Assembly (NCBI GenBank): GCA_946415365.1
Contig: CAMKSE010000009.1
Span: 104,513-168,512 of the forward strand
Source: an uncultured Prevotellaceae bacterium
Lineage (GTDB): Bacteria; Bacteroidota; Bacteroidia; Bacteroidales; Bacteroidaceae
DNA: 64,000 nt
Direction of reading: 5' to 3'
This document shows, piece by piece, positions 34,330 through 43,620 of this stretch. The notes beneath the pieces were generated by a model. It was not told where the DNA came from. It was given only the letters and a program-made list of their open reading frames with translations, and did not search any database. Positions within the stretch are counted from its first letter, which is position 1. Each line of letters begins with the position of its first letter. The position numbers were made by a program, and so were the translations under genes.

Positions 34330-35556
34330 ATGAAAAAGAAAAGTATTATTATCCTGTGTTCGGTGGTAGCAGTATGCGCCATTGGGTTGATTACCTCTCA
34401 CTTTGTTGATTGGCCTGTAAATCATGACGAGGCAGATGGCGATATCGCCAAGGCTGCTAAATTCTCTCGTGAGGAAGTTTCCGAGAAGCTTACTAATATG
34501 GAAGAATTTCTTCAGACCGACTCAGCCTTCAAGGATGGTATTGTGGCAGCCCAGGTGGTGATGCAGACACGTGCCGCCCAGTTCGGCACGCTGGTTGACA
34601 TGTCAAATGAGGTAGCAGGCAAAATCCCTGCATTTGCCGAGGTGCTGAAGGAAATGAACGCCCAGCGTGAGTTGGTGAACAACGTTGCCAATTCACTGGC
34701 AGAGTCGGCCGAAAAACTGAATGCCGCCCTTGGTGGTGAGGAGTGTCCCGACTTGGCCCAGTCAACCATCAACGCCTCACTGGCTTACACCACGCTGCAG
34801 AAGCAGAACAATTTGGCCACCCGTTTCATCGAGACCACCGACAAGTATTTAGAGACTGCTCAGGGCGATGACAAACTGAAGCTTGTCCGCGACCAATGGT
34901 TGGAGTACCAGCAGATGACTGCTGCCCTCGAGGGTGACAAGGCAAGTGCTGAGGCTTTGGCAAAGAAGGGTAACCTGCTTTCTGGTGAACAAGCTCTTGC
35001 TGCCGTAGGCAAATACGGTCTTGCCGAGCAACTGGTTATTCTGCAAAGCTGCGAGCTGGCCCAGAACATGAATGTTGAAACCAAACTGAGTAATGCTATT
35101 TCTCAGCAGACACTCGAGAGAATATGCTCAGTATTCCGTAATGCTGCAGAAGTTACTGTTAAGAGCGTAAACGACGGCCTGGCCCTGAATAATCAGGAGG
35201 TTGAGAAGATCTTCAGCAACGCCCTCGATGAGGCCATGAAGAACGCTTCAACTGAAGTTGTTGCCAGCATGCAGAAGTTCGGCTTAAACAATGTCCAGAA
35301 AATGGCTAATGCCCGGATAGTGGTTAATGCCCAAACATTGGCTAATGCCCAGATTATGAAGATTGGTAGTGCCAGCAAGGTTATGGAGGCATTCAACACC
35401 TCAACATTAGGTAATGCTGGAAAAATTCAAAACCTGAATCAGAACCAGAACTTCAGCCTCAACCAAACGATTGGCAACGTCATCAGTCAGACAGCAGCTG
35501 CAAACAACAGTGAAAAGCTGAACGGCAAAAAGAAGAAAAGAAAAATTGATTCATGA
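34330..35556 (+). CDS. Exported helical protein of unknown function
   Basis: 408 residues, no family recognised. The N-terminus MKKKSIIILCSVVAVCAIGLITSHF (in part) is a signal peptide or anchor. The remainder is predicted helical, with many Ala, Gln, Asn and Glu (for example ELVNNVANSLAESAEKLNAAL). Near the end, short Asn-Ala repeats (MANARIVVNAQTLANAQIMK) and an Asn/Gln-rich stretch (QNLNQNQNFSLNQ) lead to a very basic tail KKKKRKIDS. It is the first gene of an operon whose next gene overlaps by 4 bases. It may work outside the cytoplasm with the protease genes, but nothing in the sequence shows how. Confidence 0.72.
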   Translation: MKKKSIIILCSVVAVCAIGLITSHFVDWPVNHDEADGDIAKAAKFSREEVSEKLTNMEEFLQTDSAFKDGIVAAQVVMQTRAAQFGTLVDMSNEVAGKIPAFAEVLKEMNAQRELVNNVANSLAESAEKLNAALGGEECPDLAQSTINASLAYTTLQKQNNLATRFIETTDKYLETAQGDDKLKLVRDQWLEYQQMTAALEGDKASAEALAKKGNLLSGEQALAAVGKYGLAEQLVILQSCELAQNMNVETKLSNAISQQTLERICSVFRNAAEVTVKSVNDGLALNNQEVEKIFSNALDEAMKNASTEVVASMQKFGLNNVQKMANARIVVNAQTLANAQIMKIGSASKVMEAFNTSTLGNAGKIQNLNQNQNFSLNQTIGNVISQTAAANNSEKLNGKKKKRKIDS

Positions 35557-38500
35557 TATCGGCGATGTACATGCGTAACTGGATTGCTCTTCTTCTGTTA
35601 TCTCTGATGCCCAGCTTATCCTGGGGGCAGACTCAGACTTATTTTCAATATAAGACGGACGAAGCCACGCTGGTGTTCTTTGACAAGGACCTGTCGCGCT
35701 ACATCCCTCACATGATACGTATGTATCAGAACGGAAAGGCACTTCATCAGCAGATATGGACCAGTGATTCAGTCTATCAGCCCGAGGCACCCTTGCTATT
35801 ATTGACAGACTGGGAAGACGACGGTAACGGCGGAGCAACGCCGTTACCGCGTTCTCTTATACAGATCGGCATGGCTCCGCTGAACATGTCGTATTACATC
35901 AACCCATCAAGTGAACGATACCGTCAGTTGTTCAAGCACGAATATACGCACATCGTCATGACTGACAAATACAATCGGCGCGACCTCAACTGGCGCCGTT
36001 TCTTCGGTACGAAGGTCGATACCGACAAATCCCAGCCCATCTCCGCCCTATGGAGCTACCTGAGCGTGCCCCGTTGGTATTCGCCCCGTTGGTATCACGA
36101 GGGTATCGCCTGTTTCATGGAGACCTGGATCGGCGGTGGTGTAGGACGCGCCTTAGGGGGCTACGACGAAATGTACTTTCGCAGTATCATCGACGGGGGC
36201 GACAAACTCTACTCGGTAGTGGGCCTGGAAACGGAAGGCTCCACGAAGGACTTCCAAGTGGGCGCCAATGCCTATCTCTATGGTACCCGTTTCGTGAACT
36301 ACCTCACCAAGGCCTATGGCTACGAGAAGATGATTCAGTTCTATAACAGAACGGCTGATAGTCGTACCTTTTTCGGCAATCAGTTCAAGAAGGTCTATGG
36401 ACAGTCGCTCAGAAAAGTATGGAACGACTGGAAGGAAGACGAGAAGCAGCATCAGGAAGAGAATCTCGCTGCCATCCGCCAATATCCCATCACAGAGACC
36501 AAGCCGCTGACCAAAGAACCGCTGGGCTCTGTGTCACCATTCGTCTATGACCCTGCTACCCAAAAGGCCTATGCTGCCATGAATGCCCCCGGTGACTTTG
36601 CACACATGACGGAGATCGACCTGCAGACAGGCGAGCAGAAGAGACTGAATGACATCTACGGCATCCAGCTCTATGATCCTGCTTACGTAGCACTTGACCG
36701 TAAGGACCAGCGCCTTATCTATACTTCGAACAACGCGAAGATGCGTGGTTTGGAGATCTATGACATCCAACAGAAGAAAGTGGTGAAGAAAAAGAAGTAC
36801 CAGCGCATCGGCAATATCGTATATGACAACACCCACGACTGCCTCTATGGTCTGTTCTCCAACGGCGGAACACAGTCGATTGTGCGTCTGGACCGCGATT
36901 TGGAGAATCCGGAAGTAATCTATGCCTTCCCATTTGGTGTGAGCGTATTTGACTCAGATATCAGTCACGACGGCAAATGGCTGTCGTTCACTAGCCAAGG
37001 CGACAACGGCGAGCATACACTTTTGCTGTTCAATACAGAAGAACTGGCTAAGGCCATCTTCAAACCCGTGAAACTGATTACCTGGCAAGACAGCAACTTA
37101 GGGCAGTTCCGCTTCTCGCTCGACGACAAGTATCTGATTGGCAGCTCTTACTATACGGGTGTCTCTAACCTCTGGCAGATCAACATAGAGACTCGCGAGA
37201 TGGAGATGCTTACCAATACCGACATCGGCCTCTTTGCACCCTTGGAGATTACGCCAGGCCAGCTGCTGGCGCTCCAGTTCAAGCGCGACGGACTGCAACC
37301 CGTCTTACTCTCCCGAGAGGTGGTGAAGGATGCCAATGCCGTGAAGCTCTACGGCCAGCTCGCCTATGAGAACAACAAGGAGGCGATGGAACAGGTAGGC
37401 TTGCTCAGAGACTCGCTGCCCAGGAAGAACTTCGGCGATGTATATAACAACATCACGCCCTACAATGTCTTTAAAGAGATGAGGTTCGCAGGAGCCTACC
37501 CTATCATCAGCGCTTTTACCGATGCCAGAGCGTGGAATCACATGACTCCCGTGTTAGGCTATCGCTTCAGCGTGAACGACCCCGTAGGACTGAACAGCAT
37601 GAAACTGTCAGTCGGTCTATCCCCCTGGAGTAATAACGACTGGAAGAACAAATTCCACATTGACTTCGATTGGAAATACTACTTCTGGAACCTCAAGGCC
37701 GCCTGGAACCATATTGACTTCTACGACCTCTTCGGTCCGATGCGCAGAAGCCGTAAGGGTTATGTGGTGCAGCTGGCTTACGACTATACCAACACGCTGA
37801 TTTCGCCGTATAACAAATCATGGGGTTTCTCGGTGGCTACCTACGGCGACATGGATGCATTGCCCTTGTATCAAGAGATTGAGGTGCAGGATGTCAGGTC
37901 AATGCAGACAGCATCGGTTTACGGGAAATGGTCAAAGACCCGCACCACATTGGGTGGTGTGATGAAAGAGCAGGGCTACGAGTTAGGCATAGAAGGCTAC
38001 GGCTATCTGGCTAGCGGACGGGTTTATCCCTCTGTAGAGGCTACAGGTAACTTCGGTACACTGGTGCCTTTTGACAGAAACACCTCGTTCTGGCTCCGTA
38101 CGGCAGCAGGTCACAACTTCGGCGATGAAGAGTCTGTGTTTGGCACTACCTATTTCGGTGGTTTCCGCAATAATTATGTTGACAATAGAGATGCCTTCCA
38201 ATATCGTACGACTTTAGCAATGCCTGGTGCTGCTATTGATGCCATCCCGGCGCACTCCTTTGCCAAGGCGACGGCAGAGCTCAACCTGCGTCCGCTCCGG
38301 CTCAACAACTTTGGTGCGCTGTTCTGCTATCCGACGTGGATACAGTGCTCGCTCTTCGGAACGGGGCTCTCCGCTTGGAATCCCAACACATCTCACAAGA
38401 TGTATTACAGCACTGGTATCCAACTGACCACTGAACTGGTGTTCCTGAATTATCTCAAGACAACCCTGTCTATTGGTTACGGCCATCTGTTTGCACCAGC

Positions 38501-38561
38501 AGGATTCGATGGTGGAAGACGTGGAAACAATGAGTTTATGATCTCACTCAAATTGCTGTAA
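35553..38561 (+). CDS. Secreted gluzincin-like metalloprotease with propeller and outer-membrane barrel regions
   Basis: 1002 residues. A signal peptide (NWIALLLLSLMPSLSWGQ) precedes a protease region with FKHEYTHIVMTDKY, a zinc-binding HExxH, and RWYHEGIACFMETWIGGG, giving the third ligand Glu. Residues ~300-600 hold WD40/TolB-like repeats (SDISHDGKWLSFTSQGDNG, FRFSLDDKYLIGSSYY). The last ~350 residues look like beta-barrel strands (DWKYYFWNLKAAWNHIDFY, FLNYLKTTLSIGYGHLFAP). The order suggests a cell-surface peptidase anchored in the outer membrane. Substrate unknown. Start ATGs at 35553, 35565 or 35571 are possible. Confidence 0.82.
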   Translation: MISAMYMRNWIALLLLSLMPSLSWGQTQTYFQYKTDEATLVFFDKDLSRYIPHMIRMYQNGKALHQQIWTSDSVYQPEAPLLLLTDWEDDGNGGATPLPRSLIQIGMAPLNMSYYINPSSERYRQLFKHEYTHIVMTDKYNRRDLNWRRFFGTKVDTDKSQPISALWSYLSVPRWYSPRWYHEGIACFMETWIGGGVGRALGGYDEMYFRSIIDGGDKLYSVVGLETEGSTKDFQVGANAYLYGTRFVNYLTKAYGYEKMIQFYNRTADSRTFFGNQFKKVYGQSLRKVWNDWKEDEKQHQEENLAAIRQYPITETKPLTKEPLGSVSPFVYDPATQKAYAAMNAPGDFAHMTEIDLQTGEQKRLNDIYGIQLYDPAYVALDRKDQRLIYTSNNAKMRGLEIYDIQQKKVVKKKKYQRIGNIVYDNTHDCLYGLFSNGGTQSIVRLDRDLENPEVIYAFPFGVSVFDSDISHDGKWLSFTSQGDNGEHTLLLFNTEELAKAIFKPVKLITWQDSNLGQFRFSLDDKYLIGSSYYTGVSNLWQINIETREMEMLTNTDIGLFAPLEITPGQLLALQFKRDGLQPVLLSREVVKDANAVKLYGQLAYENNKEAMEQVGLLRDSLPRKNFGDVYNNITPYNVFKEMRFAGAYPIISAFTDARAWNHMTPVLGYRFSVNDPVGLNSMKLSVGLSPWSNNDWKNKFHIDFDWKYYFWNLKAAWNHIDFYDLFGPMRRSRKGYVVQLAYDYTNTLISPYNKSWGFSVATYGDMDALPLYQEIEVQDVRSMQTASVYGKWSKTRTTLGGVMKEQGYELGIEGYGYLASGRVYPSVEATGNFGTLVPFDRNTSFWLRTAAGHNFGDEESVFGTTYFGGFRNNYVDNRDAFQYRTTLAMPGAAIDAIPAHSFAKATAELNLRPLRLNNFGALFCYPTWIQCSLFGTGLSAWNPNTSHKMYYSTGIQLTTELVFLNYLKTTLSIGYGHLFAPAGFDGGRRGNNEFMISLKLL

Positions 38562-39607
38562 TGTTATTTGTCGCTGCTCTCCTCCCTGTTGTCATCTATA
38601 TCTTTGTAGTCTATAAGATCGACAATTTCTCACTCATCAGCATCAAGAACCTCTTCTTGCAGGTGCTGTGCGGGATGGTGGCGGCATTGGCCTGTTTCGG
38701 CCTGTTCCAATTGACAGGGTTGATTCTTTCCGAGAACCAGTCTGATTTCTTCAATCCTGTTCTGGAAGAGATCATCAAGGCCATCCCACTCCTTTGGTTA
38801 GCCACCCGGAAGAAGATCGTGTTCTTCATCGACAGTGTCATCTGCGGTGCTGCCGTAGGTGGTGGGTTCTCCATCCTTGAGAACATCTTCTACCTGCTGT
38901 TGGGCAATGAAATGGGCATCGGCACCGTACTGTTCCGAGGTTTGGAGGTGGCATTGATCCACATGGGTTGCAGTGCCATCATTGCTGCTGGACTCATGTT
39001 AGGCATCCGACTGATATTACGTTTCCGCTCCAGACTGGCTATCAAAAACAGTGACGCTCTCATGGTCATCTCCCTGTTGGTGGTATCACCAGTGCTACAT
39101 GTCTGTCACAACACATTCCATTTCAATCCCCTTGTGCAGTTCATTTTCGTCATTGGCACGATGGGAGGCCTATTGGTTTGGACTTACTTCTACGATGTAG
39201 AAATGATCCATAGATGGCTTGACACAGGGCTCGACAAACAACTAAGTCTGCTTGACTCCATTAAGAAGGGGCTTCTGGACGACACTCCTACTGGCAATTT
39301 CCTTAAGTCGGTCAAAGATGTTTTCCCACCAGAGGATTATTTCGATATTATCTGTTATGTACAACAGCATGTTGAACTATCTGTAGCATCCAGAAGTCGG
39401 GTTATGGTCCGGGAATCGGGTCTGGAGCGCGATTTTCCCCTGACAGACGAGATGAAGAAACTGATTCTTTCCCAATACACAGAGTATAAACTTCTTGAGG
39501 AAAGACTTGGCAATGCCGCCAGAATGACTATCGCTCCTGTCGTGAAGTATGATCCGGCTGAATATAAAGCACTCGAAGACCTTCGGACTGAATGCAAGAA
39601 GAATTGA
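38561..39607 (+). CDS. PrsW-type intramembrane metalloprotease
   Basis: 348 residues. About eight membrane helices fill the first ~220 residues. Motifs of the PrsW/CAAX-like glutamic metalloprotease group are seen in order: FNPVLEEIIKAIPLLW (EExxK), GAAVGGGFSILENIFYLL (the GxxxGxxE-N helix), VALIHMGCSAI and SPVLHVCHNTFHF (histidine ligands). A cytoplasmic C-terminal domain of ~120 residues has no clear family. PrsW cleaves anti-sigma factors in Bacillus; here the substrate is unknown. It shares base 38561 with the preceding stop, so it is coupled to the surface peptidase gene. Confidence 0.85.
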   Translation: MLFVAALLPVVIYIFVVYKIDNFSLISIKNLFLQVLCGMVAALACFGLFQLTGLILSENQSDFFNPVLEEIIKAIPLLWLATRKKIVFFIDSVICGAAVGGGFSILENIFYLLLGNEMGIGTVLFRGLEVALIHMGCSAIIAAGLMLGIRLILRFRSRLAIKNSDALMVISLLVVSPVLHVCHNTFHFNPLVQFIFVIGTMGGLLVWTYFYDVEMIHRWLDTGLDKQLSLLDSIKKGLLDDTPTGNFLKSVKDVFPPEDYFDIICYVQQHVELSVASRSRVMVRESGLERDFPLTDEMKKLILSQYTEYKLLEERLGNAARMTIAPVVKYDPAEYKALEDLRTECKKN

Positions 39608-39637
39608 TATGACGGGAAATCTATAATGCATACAAAA

Positions 39638-39672
39638 GAGGATGTGCCTATTTTGACACACCCTCATGTTTT
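39638..39672 (+). terminator. Probable terminator behind the protease operon
   Basis: GAGGATGTG (39638-39646) and CACACCCTC (39657-39665) form a stem with one mismatch, followed by a T-rich stretch. The rest of 39608-39888 shows no gene. Confidence 0.5.
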
Positions 39673-39834
39673 TGTGTTGAAGGAGTATAGCGCTGTCTAG
39701 CGGGAAATAGGTCTATAAGTCGACTAACACGTTTAGGTGGTCTACGTGGCGAGGCCAAGAATATCGATTTGCCTCGAAATCTGATGGTCTGAGAATAAAA
39801 TCACATTTTCACAAGCCTTGTGGGGCAAAATTGC

Positions 39835-39865
39835 TTGGTTGCAAAGAGGGAATATCCTAACTTTG
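39835..39865 (+). promoter_or_regulatory. Promoter of the 117-residue unknown gene
   Basis: TTG at 39835-39837 and TAACTTTG at 39858-39865, 20 bases apart. The start codon is at 39889. Confidence 0.65.
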
Positions 39866-39888
39866 CAACCAAAATTTATTTTGGAATT

Positions 39889-40242
39889 ATGACGGATTAC
39901 GAGTACATTTTAAAACAAATAAAGTTTTTCCATTATAAAGGATGGGAGGCAGGAGAACTAAGGAAGTGCTTGGATATGTTGCCTAATCTTTCTAGGGAAG
40001 AATTGTCGTCATTGTACAGGAGCAGATGGCTGAAAGAGGATAAGACTTTCAGGGAAGCTATCTTCAATACGCTCTTCAAAAATCAGATCGGAAAGCGTGA
40101 GAGCCGGGTAAAGGAAATGGATACCGCCTCATTGGTTGAAGAGTTCAAAGATAAGAAGAGTGGCAATGTGTCGCTCATTCGGAATGAATTGCGCGAACGC
40201 TATAAGACAAATAAGGAAAGACCATTGATCGCTGCAGCTTAA
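39889..40242 (+). CDS. Small helical protein of unknown function
   Basis: 117 residues from the ATG at 39889 (MTDYEYILKQIKFFHYKG); the frame to 39820 crosses the promoter. It is highly charged and predicted helical throughout (REELSSLYRSRWLKEDKTF, KDKKSGNVSLIRNELRERY). No signal peptide, membrane segment or catalytic motif is seen, and I do not recognise the family. It stands as a single gene with its own promoter. Base composition is like the surrounding core genes. Confidence 0.65.
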   Translation: MTDYEYILKQIKFFHYKGWEAGELRKCLDMLPNLSREELSSLYRSRWLKEDKTFREAIFNTLFKNQIGKRESRVKEMDTASLVEEFKDKKSGNVSLIRNELRERYKTNKERPLIAAA

Positions 40243-40353
40243 AGAACGAGTAGAATCGTCCATCTCTCGCTCAACCTTCCTCCATGGGCGAGCCTAGGAC
40301 GAGAGAAGTCCGAGGCAATGACGAGTGATTCTTATTTGTTTTTTGCCATATTT

Positions 40354-40385
40354 TTTGGATATTTGCTCAGTTTGCACTATCTTTG
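40354..40385 (+). promoter_or_regulatory. Promoter of the leader-ORF/phosphodiesterase/ruvC unit
   Basis: TTTG at 40354-40357 and TATCTTTG at 40378-40385, 20 bases apart. The box ends five bases before the ATG of the 19-codon ORF at 40391. Confidence 0.7.
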
Positions 40386-40390
40386 CAGCG

Positions 40391-40450
40391 ATGTTTGAGA
40401 AAGATATAGAAGATTACGAGAGCATCAATCAGGAATATCAGCAGAAGTAA
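40391..40450 (+). CDS. 19-codon leader ORF upstream of the EEP-family gene
   Basis: ATG at 40391, stop TAA at 40448-40450, encoding MFEKDIEDYESINQEYQQK. It is acidic and polar with no signal peptide. It is the first frame after the promoter, and the GTG start of the phosphodiesterase lies 2 bases past its stop, so it could control that gene by coupled translation. It could also be a remnant of a lost gene. Translation has not been shown. Confidence 0.4.
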   Translation: MFEKDIEDYESINQEYQQK

Positions 40451-40452
40451 GC

Positions 40453-41589
40453 GTGAAACGGAGTATATTGGGAATATTGGCAGCAACGGTGATGGTTGGC
40501 TTGACTGGGATTGATTCCAAGGCAGCAACCGTCGAAGGGACGGTTTCCGTCGCGACACTTAATGTCGATGGACTGCCAACCAAGATATTGTTTGTCAATA
40601 GTAATCCTGATGGTCCAGGCAGTGGCGGTACAGTGATGGTGAGCCAGTATCTGGCCCAAAAGGGCTATGATATCATAGGGGTACAGGAGGACTTCAACTA
40701 CGACGACGAACTCCGTTCGTCGTTAGAGACTGACTATGACTGCGGTCTGTGGCAAGGAGGGATCAGTCTCGGAGATGTCAACTGGCTGACAATCTGGAAG
40801 ACCAAGTTTGAAACCGACGGATTACGATTCTTCTGGCGCAAGCAACATCTGATAGAGTATGAGGAGACGGTGGAGTGGACGGCCAGCTACGGCAAGTTCG
40901 ACCACTGCTGGGACGACATTGTGACAAAGGGGTTCCACTACTCCGAGATGACTCTCGACAACGGGCTGCGTATCGTGGTTTATAACATGCACCTCGATGC
41001 CAGTACGGAGGAAGACGAAAGAGACGATGATGACGGCGGCGACAAAGAGGCACGCCGCAGGCAGTGGTATCAGTTGCGCGACAGCGTGATGGCCCGTCTT
41101 GACGAACGCCCCGTCATTCTCTTGGGCGACATGAACAGTCTCTACCCTCGCGACAGCATACATGCAATCTTCATCGACCCTATCAATGCCACAGACCGTT
41201 ATCACGTGGCTGATGCATGGGTGGAGCACAAGATGGGGGGAGTCTATCCCGAAGTAGGAAGTGGCGACTATCGTGTGGCATATACCACTGGCGAGTCACT
41301 CGACAAGATATTGTATATCAACCCTATGGAAGGACTGCGGCTGCAGTTGGATGATTACAGGGAAGAACGCGATTATGTGTGGGACGACGGAACACCACTG
41401 GGCGACCACTATCCCGTATCTGCACGGTTTAGCATTGTCGGCAACAGTGATACAGGAATAAGACAGTACAAAACAGACCAGAGACCACAGAAGATTTATA
41501 CCGTCAGCGGCCAGCAACTCTCTGGCATCCCATCACGTCCGGGCATCTATATCATCAACGGCAAGAAAATAGTCAAACCACATTACTAA
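40453..41589 (+). CDS. Secreted endonuclease/exonuclease/phosphatase-family protein
   Basis: 378 residues with a GTG start at 40453. [19 protein letters not shown] begins a signal peptide ending near SKAA. EEP motifs: VATLNVDGL (metal site), [10 protein letters not shown] (the catalytic E), YNMHLDA (catalytic H region), [15 protein letters not shown] (D-x-N) and [12 protein letters not shown] (terminal D-H). This is the DNase I / sphingomyelinase fold; a phospholipid or nucleic acid substrate is possible. An acidic loop ([14 protein letters not shown]) is unusual. The C-terminus [20 protein letters not shown] plus a basic end resembles the tail of the 16008 gene product. It shares one base with ruvC. 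Confidence 0.86.
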   Translation: MKRSILGILAATVMVGLTGIDSKAATVEGTVSVATLNVDGLPTKILFVNSNPDGPGSGGTVMVSQYLAQKGYDIIGVQEDFNYDDELRSSLETDYDCGLWQGGISLGDVNWLTIWKTKFETDGLRFFWRKQHLIEYEETVEWTASYGKFDHCWDDIVTKGFHYSEMTLDNGLRIVVYNMHLDASTEEDERDDDDGGDKEARRRQWYQLRDSVMARLDERPVILLGDMNSLYPRDSIHAIFIDPINATDRYHVADAWVEHKMGGVYPEVGSGDYRVAYTTGESLDKILYINPMEGLRLQLDDYREERDYVWDDGTPLGDHYPVSARFSIVGNSDTGIRQYKTDQRPQKIYTVSGQQLSGIPSRPGIYIINGKKIVKPHY

Positions 41590-42143
41590 TGGAAAAAATC
41601 ATATTAGGCATAGACCCAGGAACGAACCTAATGGGATATGGGTTGCTGAAGGTGACGGACGGCAAAGCACAGATGATGACCATGGGTGTCATAGATCTGC
41701 GGAAGTTCGAAGACGGCTACCTGAAACTTGGACATATCTTTGAGCGAGTGACAGGCATCATCGACGCATTCCTGCCCGACGAGTTGGCCATCGAGGCACC
41801 GTTCTTCGGGAAAAACGTACAGTCGATGCTGAAACTGGGCAGGGCACAGGGTGTAGCCATCGCCGCAGCCATCCATCACGGGGTGCCTATCCATGAGTAT
41901 GCGCCGATGAAGATTAAGATGGCACTGACGGGCAATGGCAATGCCTCGAAGGAGCAGGTGGCGGGTATGCTGCAACGACTGTTGAAGATCGAGAAGGATG
42001 AGATGGGTAAGTTCATGGATGCCACTGATGCCTTAGCGGCCGCCTACTGTCACTTCATGCAGGCAGGAAGGCCTGAGAGCGACGTGAAATACCACGGATG
42101 GAAGGACTTCGTGAACAAGAACCCCAATAAAGTGAAAAAATAA
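41589..42143 (+). CDS. ruvC: Holliday junction resolvase RuvC
   Basis: 184 residues, the usual length. [16 protein letters not shown] gives the first active-site Asp, [14 protein letters not shown] the Glu, and [13 protein letters not shown] the last acidic pair. [20 protein letters not shown] is also conserved. RuvC dimers cut Holliday junctions brought by RuvAB during recombination repair. The start shares base 41589 with the stop of the upstream phosphodiesterase gene (TAATG), so it is translated by coupling. RuvA and RuvB are not in the window. Confidence 0.96.
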   Translation: MEKIILGIDPGTNLMGYGLLKVTDGKAQMMTMGVIDLRKFEDGYLKLGHIFERVTGIIDAFLPDELAIEAPFFGKNVQSMLKLGRAQGVAIAAAIHHGVPIHEYAPMKIKMALTGNGNASKEQVAGMLQRLLKIEKDEMGKFMDATDALAAAYCHFMQAGRPESDVKYHGWKDFVNKNPNKVKK

Positions 42144-42147
42144 AAAG

Positions 42148-43578
42148 ATGAAAACGATTGAGATAACCAACGCAAGAACAAAAAAACCGGAATGGTCGAT
42201 GGCCGAACCAGTGAACTTCACCCTTGACGAGGGTGAACACATTGCCATCATAGGCCGCAACGGAGCGGGAAAGTCGATGTTCGTTGACATCATCACAGGT
42301 CGACATCCTGCATTCCCCAATATGGTCAGGTACGCTTTTGACGAGCCTTACAACAATATCAAGCATATCACCTTCCGTGACACCTACGGGGGCGACAATG
42401 ACCGCACCTACTTCCTGCAGCAACGCTGGAACCAGATGGAGATCGATGAGGAGACTCCCACCGTAGGCAGTAAGTTGGAGGAGGCTTTCCACCTCGCAAA
42501 TCCTGAAGAGGAACTCCGAAAGCACATATACGAACTGTTCCATTTAGAGCCGCTGCTCGACAAATATGTGATTCTGCTGTCGAGCGGAGAACTGAGAAAG
42601 TTCAAGTTAGCCGCGTCGCTCTTCAGCCATCCAAGGGTGCTGATTATGGAGAACCCGTTCATCGGACTTGACGCTGAGACCCGAGACCAACTGAAGGAAC
42701 TGTTAGGTATGCTGGCCAAGGAACAGGGATTGCAGATCATCCTTGTGTTGGCGAAGGCAGACGAGATACCAGAGTTCATCACGCATGTGGTTGAAGTGAG
42801 GGAGATGAGGGTGATGGAGAAGGTCACACACAGGGAGTGGGAGGAGCGCGAGGCCGTACATAAGGGACAGACGCCGTGTGCCCTGTCCTCGAATGCTCCT
42901 GCTACTGCCAATAATGAAGAAGTGATCAGATTCAATAAGGTGAGCATCCGGTATGGGGAGCGAACCATTCTGAAGGATCTAGACTGGACGGTGAAGCAGG
43001 GAGAGCACTGGTCGCTGTCAGGACAAAACGGCAGCGGGAAGTCTACACTACTCTCGCTGGTCTGTGCCGACAATCCACAGAGCTATGCCTGCGACATCTC
43101 ACTCTTTGGAAGGAAACGAGGATCCGGAGAGAGCATCTGGGACATCAAGCGACGCATCGGCTACGTGTCGCCTGAGATGCACCGCAGCTATAAGCAGAAC
43201 ATACCAGCCCTACAGATTGTGGCCAGCGGACTGAAGGACACCGTTGGGCTATATGTGAGAACCAATGAAGTGGAAAAGGAACAATGCCTGAAATGGCTTG
43301 GCATCCTCGGTGTGGGACATCTGGCAGAGAGACCGTTCATGGAGATGTCGAGCGGAGAACAGCGGTTAGTGCTAGTAGCCCGTGCCTTCGTGAAAGAACC
43401 TGACCTGCTGATTCTCGACGAACCCCTGCACGGCCTCGACGACAAAAACCGCAGGATGGTAAAGGACTTGGTAGATGATTATTGTCAAGATCCATCGAAG
43501 ACACTTGTCTATGTGACACACTATCAGGAGGAACTGCCTCATTGCATCGATCATTCAATCTTCCTTGAACGCCACTAG
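42148..43578 (+). CDS. Duplicated ABC ATPase (ModF-like)
   Basis: 476 residues with two ABC domains. The first has IIGRNGAGKSMFVDII, LLSSGELRKFKLAASL and VLIMENPFIGLDAE, with N in place of D before the glutamate position pattern (MENP). The second has LSGQNGSGKSTLLSLV, EMSSGEQRLVLVARAF and LLILDEPLHGLDDK. This build matches ModF-type soluble double ATPases, which are linked to molybdate transport in some bacteria but have unclear function. No permease is adjacent. It starts 4 bases after ruvC. A strong bidirectional terminator follows. Confidence 0.85.
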   Translation: MKTIEITNARTKKPEWSMAEPVNFTLDEGEHIAIIGRNGAGKSMFVDIITGRHPAFPNMVRYAFDEPYNNIKHITFRDTYGGDNDRTYFLQQRWNQMEIDEETPTVGSKLEEAFHLANPEEELRKHIYELFHLEPLLDKYVILLSSGELRKFKLAASLFSHPRVLIMENPFIGLDAETRDQLKELLGMLAKEQGLQIILVLAKADEIPEFITHVVEVREMRVMEKVTHREWEEREAVHKGQTPCALSSNAPATANNEEVIRFNKVSIRYGERTILKDLDWTVKQGEHWSLSGQNGSGKSTLLSLVCADNPQSYACDISLFGRKRGSGESIWDIKRRIGYVSPEMHRSYKQNIPALQIVASGLKDTVGLYVRTNEVEKEQCLKWLGILGVGHLAERPFMEMSSGEQRLVLVARAFVKEPDLLILDEPLHGLDDKNRRMVKDLVDDYCQDPSKTLVYVTHYQEELPHCIDHSIFLERH

Positions 43579-43620
43579 AATAAGAGAATCCCGCCGGTTG
43601 GTTGGCGGGATTCTCTTATT
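43579..43620. terminator. Bidirectional terminator
   Basis: AATAAGAGAATCCCGCC (43579-43595) pairs perfectly over 17 bp with its complement at 43604-43620, with an 8-base loop. It lies between convergent genes, and the stop codon of the Crp-like gene (43616-43618) is inside the right arm. Confidence 0.88.
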
